Assembly: GCA_907165065.1 (NCBI GenBank)
Contig: OU015524.1
Coordinates: 54,787,295 to 54,851,294 of the forward strand
From: Caprimulgus europaeus
Lineage: Eukaryota; Chordata; Aves; Caprimulgiformes; Caprimulgidae
DNA length: 64,000 bases
Direction of reading: 5' to 3'
In this document: in pieces, positions 62,400 to 64,000 of the stretch
Layout: each line of letters starts with the position of its first letter
Numbering within the stretch: the stretch's first letter is position 1
Position numbers and translations under genes: made by a program
The notes under the pieces: model-generated
What the model was told of the DNA's origin: nothing
What the model saw: the letters and a program-made list of their open reading frames with translations, nothing else
Database searches by the model: none

Positions 62400-62457
62400 G
62401 TGAGCGCGGGGCTTTGTTCGCGCCGGGGAGGGGGCGGCGGCCCCTGGATCGGCCCGT

Positions 62458-62473
62458 GGGGCGGGTGGGTGGG
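62458..62473 (+). promoter_or_regulatory. G-quadruplex motif with one-base loops
   Basis: GGGGCGGGTGGGTGGG contains four G-runs separated by single bases, the loop arrangement known to give very stable parallel quadruplexes. It lies about 60 bases downstream of the candidate plus-strand donor, on the non-template strand if transcription runs rightward, and also forms a GC box. Confidence 0.85.
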
Positions 62474-62800
62474 TAGTCGGTGAGGCACCTGGTGCCCCGA
62501 AACCCCCTGAAACCACCCGGGCGGGGCGCGGCGGTCCCTGCTCCCGGGGGTCTGCCGGGGAGGGGGTGTCTTGTGTCCGCAGCCTTTGTGCCAGCCCCGC
62601 CGCCCTCCGCTCCTCTCCCCGCCCCCGGCACCGTGCGCCGGGCTTTCCCCGGGGCTCCGGCAGCCGCTGGCTGCTGCTGGCGTTGCCCAGCGAAGCGCTT
62701 TGTGTTCGGCTGCCGCCGGCGGTGTGGAGCGTCCAGCTTCGCCGGAGGGAAGGGGCTGCGCCGGCTGGCCTCGGCCCAGCTCTGGAGGGTCCATCGAGTG

Positions 62801-64000
62801 TTTTTGGGGAGGGAGGAGGTGTTTCTTTTAACGTATGATAACGCTGCAGGTTTGGTGCAGATGCTTTAGCAAACCTGTGACTTCTGGTAAACTCTGTTCC
62901 AATAAAACCCCTCAATTTTCGGTGTTTTAAAGTAACATTACTGGGATTGTGACAAAGTATGGCCTAAAGAGGGTTAAAAATATGATTGTTCTTATCGTTA
63001 AGTAGCAGGAAGGTTTATTCTGGAGAGGGATGAGGAGGGAGAGGCACTTGGGACAGAGCAGTGTCCTGCGGGACCCTGGATGCATTTCCCCATCTCCTAC
63101 CCTTGCCTTTTCCCCGTGACATGTCCCGGCCCTTGTCCCTCTTGTTGGACGAGAAGCCCGTCAGAGCTCATCCTTCGGTTGGCATCGGCAGACCTGAGGC
63201 ACTGATTTCCTTTGCTGTTCACAAGCCGCAGTGCTCCAAGTATGAGGGAAAAGGACCTGAAACAAACTTAGCTGTACCTTCAGCCGGCTTCCAATACGGT
63301 CTCTCTTCAGTTGGCTTTTTTCCCCTCCTTAAATTATTAATTGGCAGGCTCAGAAACAGCTGTGGCTTTGCTTTTTTCTTTCAGTGTTTGCTGGTGCTTG
63401 AGCAATTTAATAATGCTGCCTAGAGAACACCATGACTTATAGGTGTTTTGAAAGCTGTGTAATAAGAGCCTACTAATGGTCTTCATTTGCTACTGTTTCA
63501 TTCTTGGAGGGAACAATCTTTGCTGCCGGAGAGTTGCGGTTCAAATTTCCACAAGCGTTTGTTGCCCGTGCCTCTAGCTAAATTTATAAAGGAATCTTGT
63601 TCGCTTGTACAAAGCTAAATCTGGCTGTAGCAACTCCTGGCTGTGTAATTCACTGTGGTTGGCACAATATATAGCTTCCTTGGGATTTTTTTTTTTTTTT
63701 TTTTTTTTGGTGTGTGTGGCACGTAGTTGTCATAATTTTGGTAACTCTTTACCAATGTGTGTGTGTGGGTGCTTTGAGATGAAAACATAAGAGTTATGCT
63801 AAGGTTAGAAAATGTATTAATAGGGCACTTGTCTTGAAAATATGAGATGGCAGTTTGAGATCAGCCTCCTAATGAATATTGGTATTGTTCTCAGGTCTGT
63901 GCAGATGCTTAGCTGTTAAACTTTGAGTCTCTACTTCTGCTCTGTGTTGGCAAATTAGAAATGATGCAAAGCACTCCAATAAAAGTTTCAGTTTAAAATG
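62801..64000. other. CpG-island shore and intron-like or intergenic DNA
   Basis: GC content falls quickly after 62,800, although scattered CpGs persist to about 63,200. A T23 tract lies at 63,686-63,708, followed by a short GTGTGTG run, and another (GT)n run lies at about 63,755-63,767. The plus-strand open frame at 63,061-63,423 is not recognised as a protein. Confidence 0.55.
63686..63708. repeat. T23 homopolymer
   Basis: Twenty-three consecutive T residues follow TTGGGA, then GGTGTGTGTGG. It is the longest homopolymer in the window. No flanking retroposon body was recognised. Confidence 0.95.

Larger units (their letters stand above)
61756..62800. promoter_or_regulatory. CpG-island promoter
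   Basis: About 1 kb of very GC-rich DNA with frequent CG dinucleotides and no suppression of CpG stands against an AT-rich background on both sides. It holds GC boxes (GGGGCGGGGGTGGG at 62,275; GGGGCGGG at 62,458), a (GGGCC)n pentamer run at about 62,056-62,080, ETS-like CGGAAG at 61,701 and many GGAGGAGG words. No clear TATA box is present, as usual for CpG-island promoters with dispersed start sites. Several overlapping long open frames on both strands are artefacts of base composition. The gene served by the promoter is not identifiable from first-exon sequence alone, and direction is unresolved. Confidence 0.9.

Noticed and set aside
61987..62915. Several overlapping long minus-strand frames (193-214 codons) and plus-strand frames over the CpG island
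   Set aside because: GC-rich DNA lacks stop codons in all frames; the Pro/Arg/Gly/Ala-rich translations are mutually overlapping and look like composition artefacts. Only the frame ending in a splice donor at 61,701 is kept as a lead.
1..64000. Whole-window search for CRISPR arrays, tRNA/rRNA genes, endogenous retrovirus coding regions and known miRNAs
   Set aside because: None could be supported by reading the sequence; solo LTRs of unfamiliar families cannot be excluded without a repeat library search.

Overview
The window looks like a bird (avian) nuclear genome segment. The strongest evidence is a set of 5'-truncated CR1 LINE copies whose 3' ends carry the characteristic avian tail (ATTCTATG-type octamers after a GGACTAGATGA-type block). 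Other evidence is low recognisable repeat content (roughly 3 kb of 64 kb), moderate AT content, and a single sharp CpG island near the right end. There are no bacterial-style operons, no CRISPR array, no tRNA or rRNA, and no open reading frame that I recognise as a known protein-coding gene. Almost all open frames are short chance frames in non-coding DNA.

Layout. Positions 1 to about 61,740 are gene-poor intergenic or intronic DNA. Within it I can support six clear CR1 copies: minus strand at 15,600-16,033, 38,063-38,234, 43,337-43,518 and 54,100-54,290; plus strand at 25,913-26,821 and 41,861-42,271. One short CR1 3' remnant lies near 25,224. Three much older CR1/L3-like relics lie near 6,930, 28,520 and 44,880-45,480. 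There are microsatellites and homopolymers, two dense clusters of homeodomain-type TAATTA/TAATTG cores (about 2,160-2,330 and 45,815-45,880), and a GC- and CpG-enriched block at about 33,290-34,060 that contains no repeat I recognise.

At 61,756-62,800 lies a strong CpG island with GC boxes and a very good G-quadruplex motif. It is almost certainly a promoter. On the plus strand a plausible 5'-UTR exon ends at a TTG|GTGAGC donor at 62,399. On the minus strand a 206-codon frame ends precisely inside a GTAAGTGAGT donor at 61,701. Direction therefore cannot be settled from sequence alone, and a bidirectional promoter is possible. The rest of the window would then be the distal regulatory landscape or a large first intron of that gene.

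How the parts work together. No pathway can be reconstructed. The most reasonable reading is a CpG-island promoter next to a gene-poor domain with candidate enhancers. The most unusual sequence-level signal is a set of five short, near-perfect inverted repeats (36,200; 26,121 inside a CR1 copy; 51,906; 53,822; 57,173). These are longer than chance predicts. In the CR1 case the pattern suggests a local template-switch mutation that turned one arm into the reverse complement of its neighbour. I found no convincing new multi-gene system in this window.
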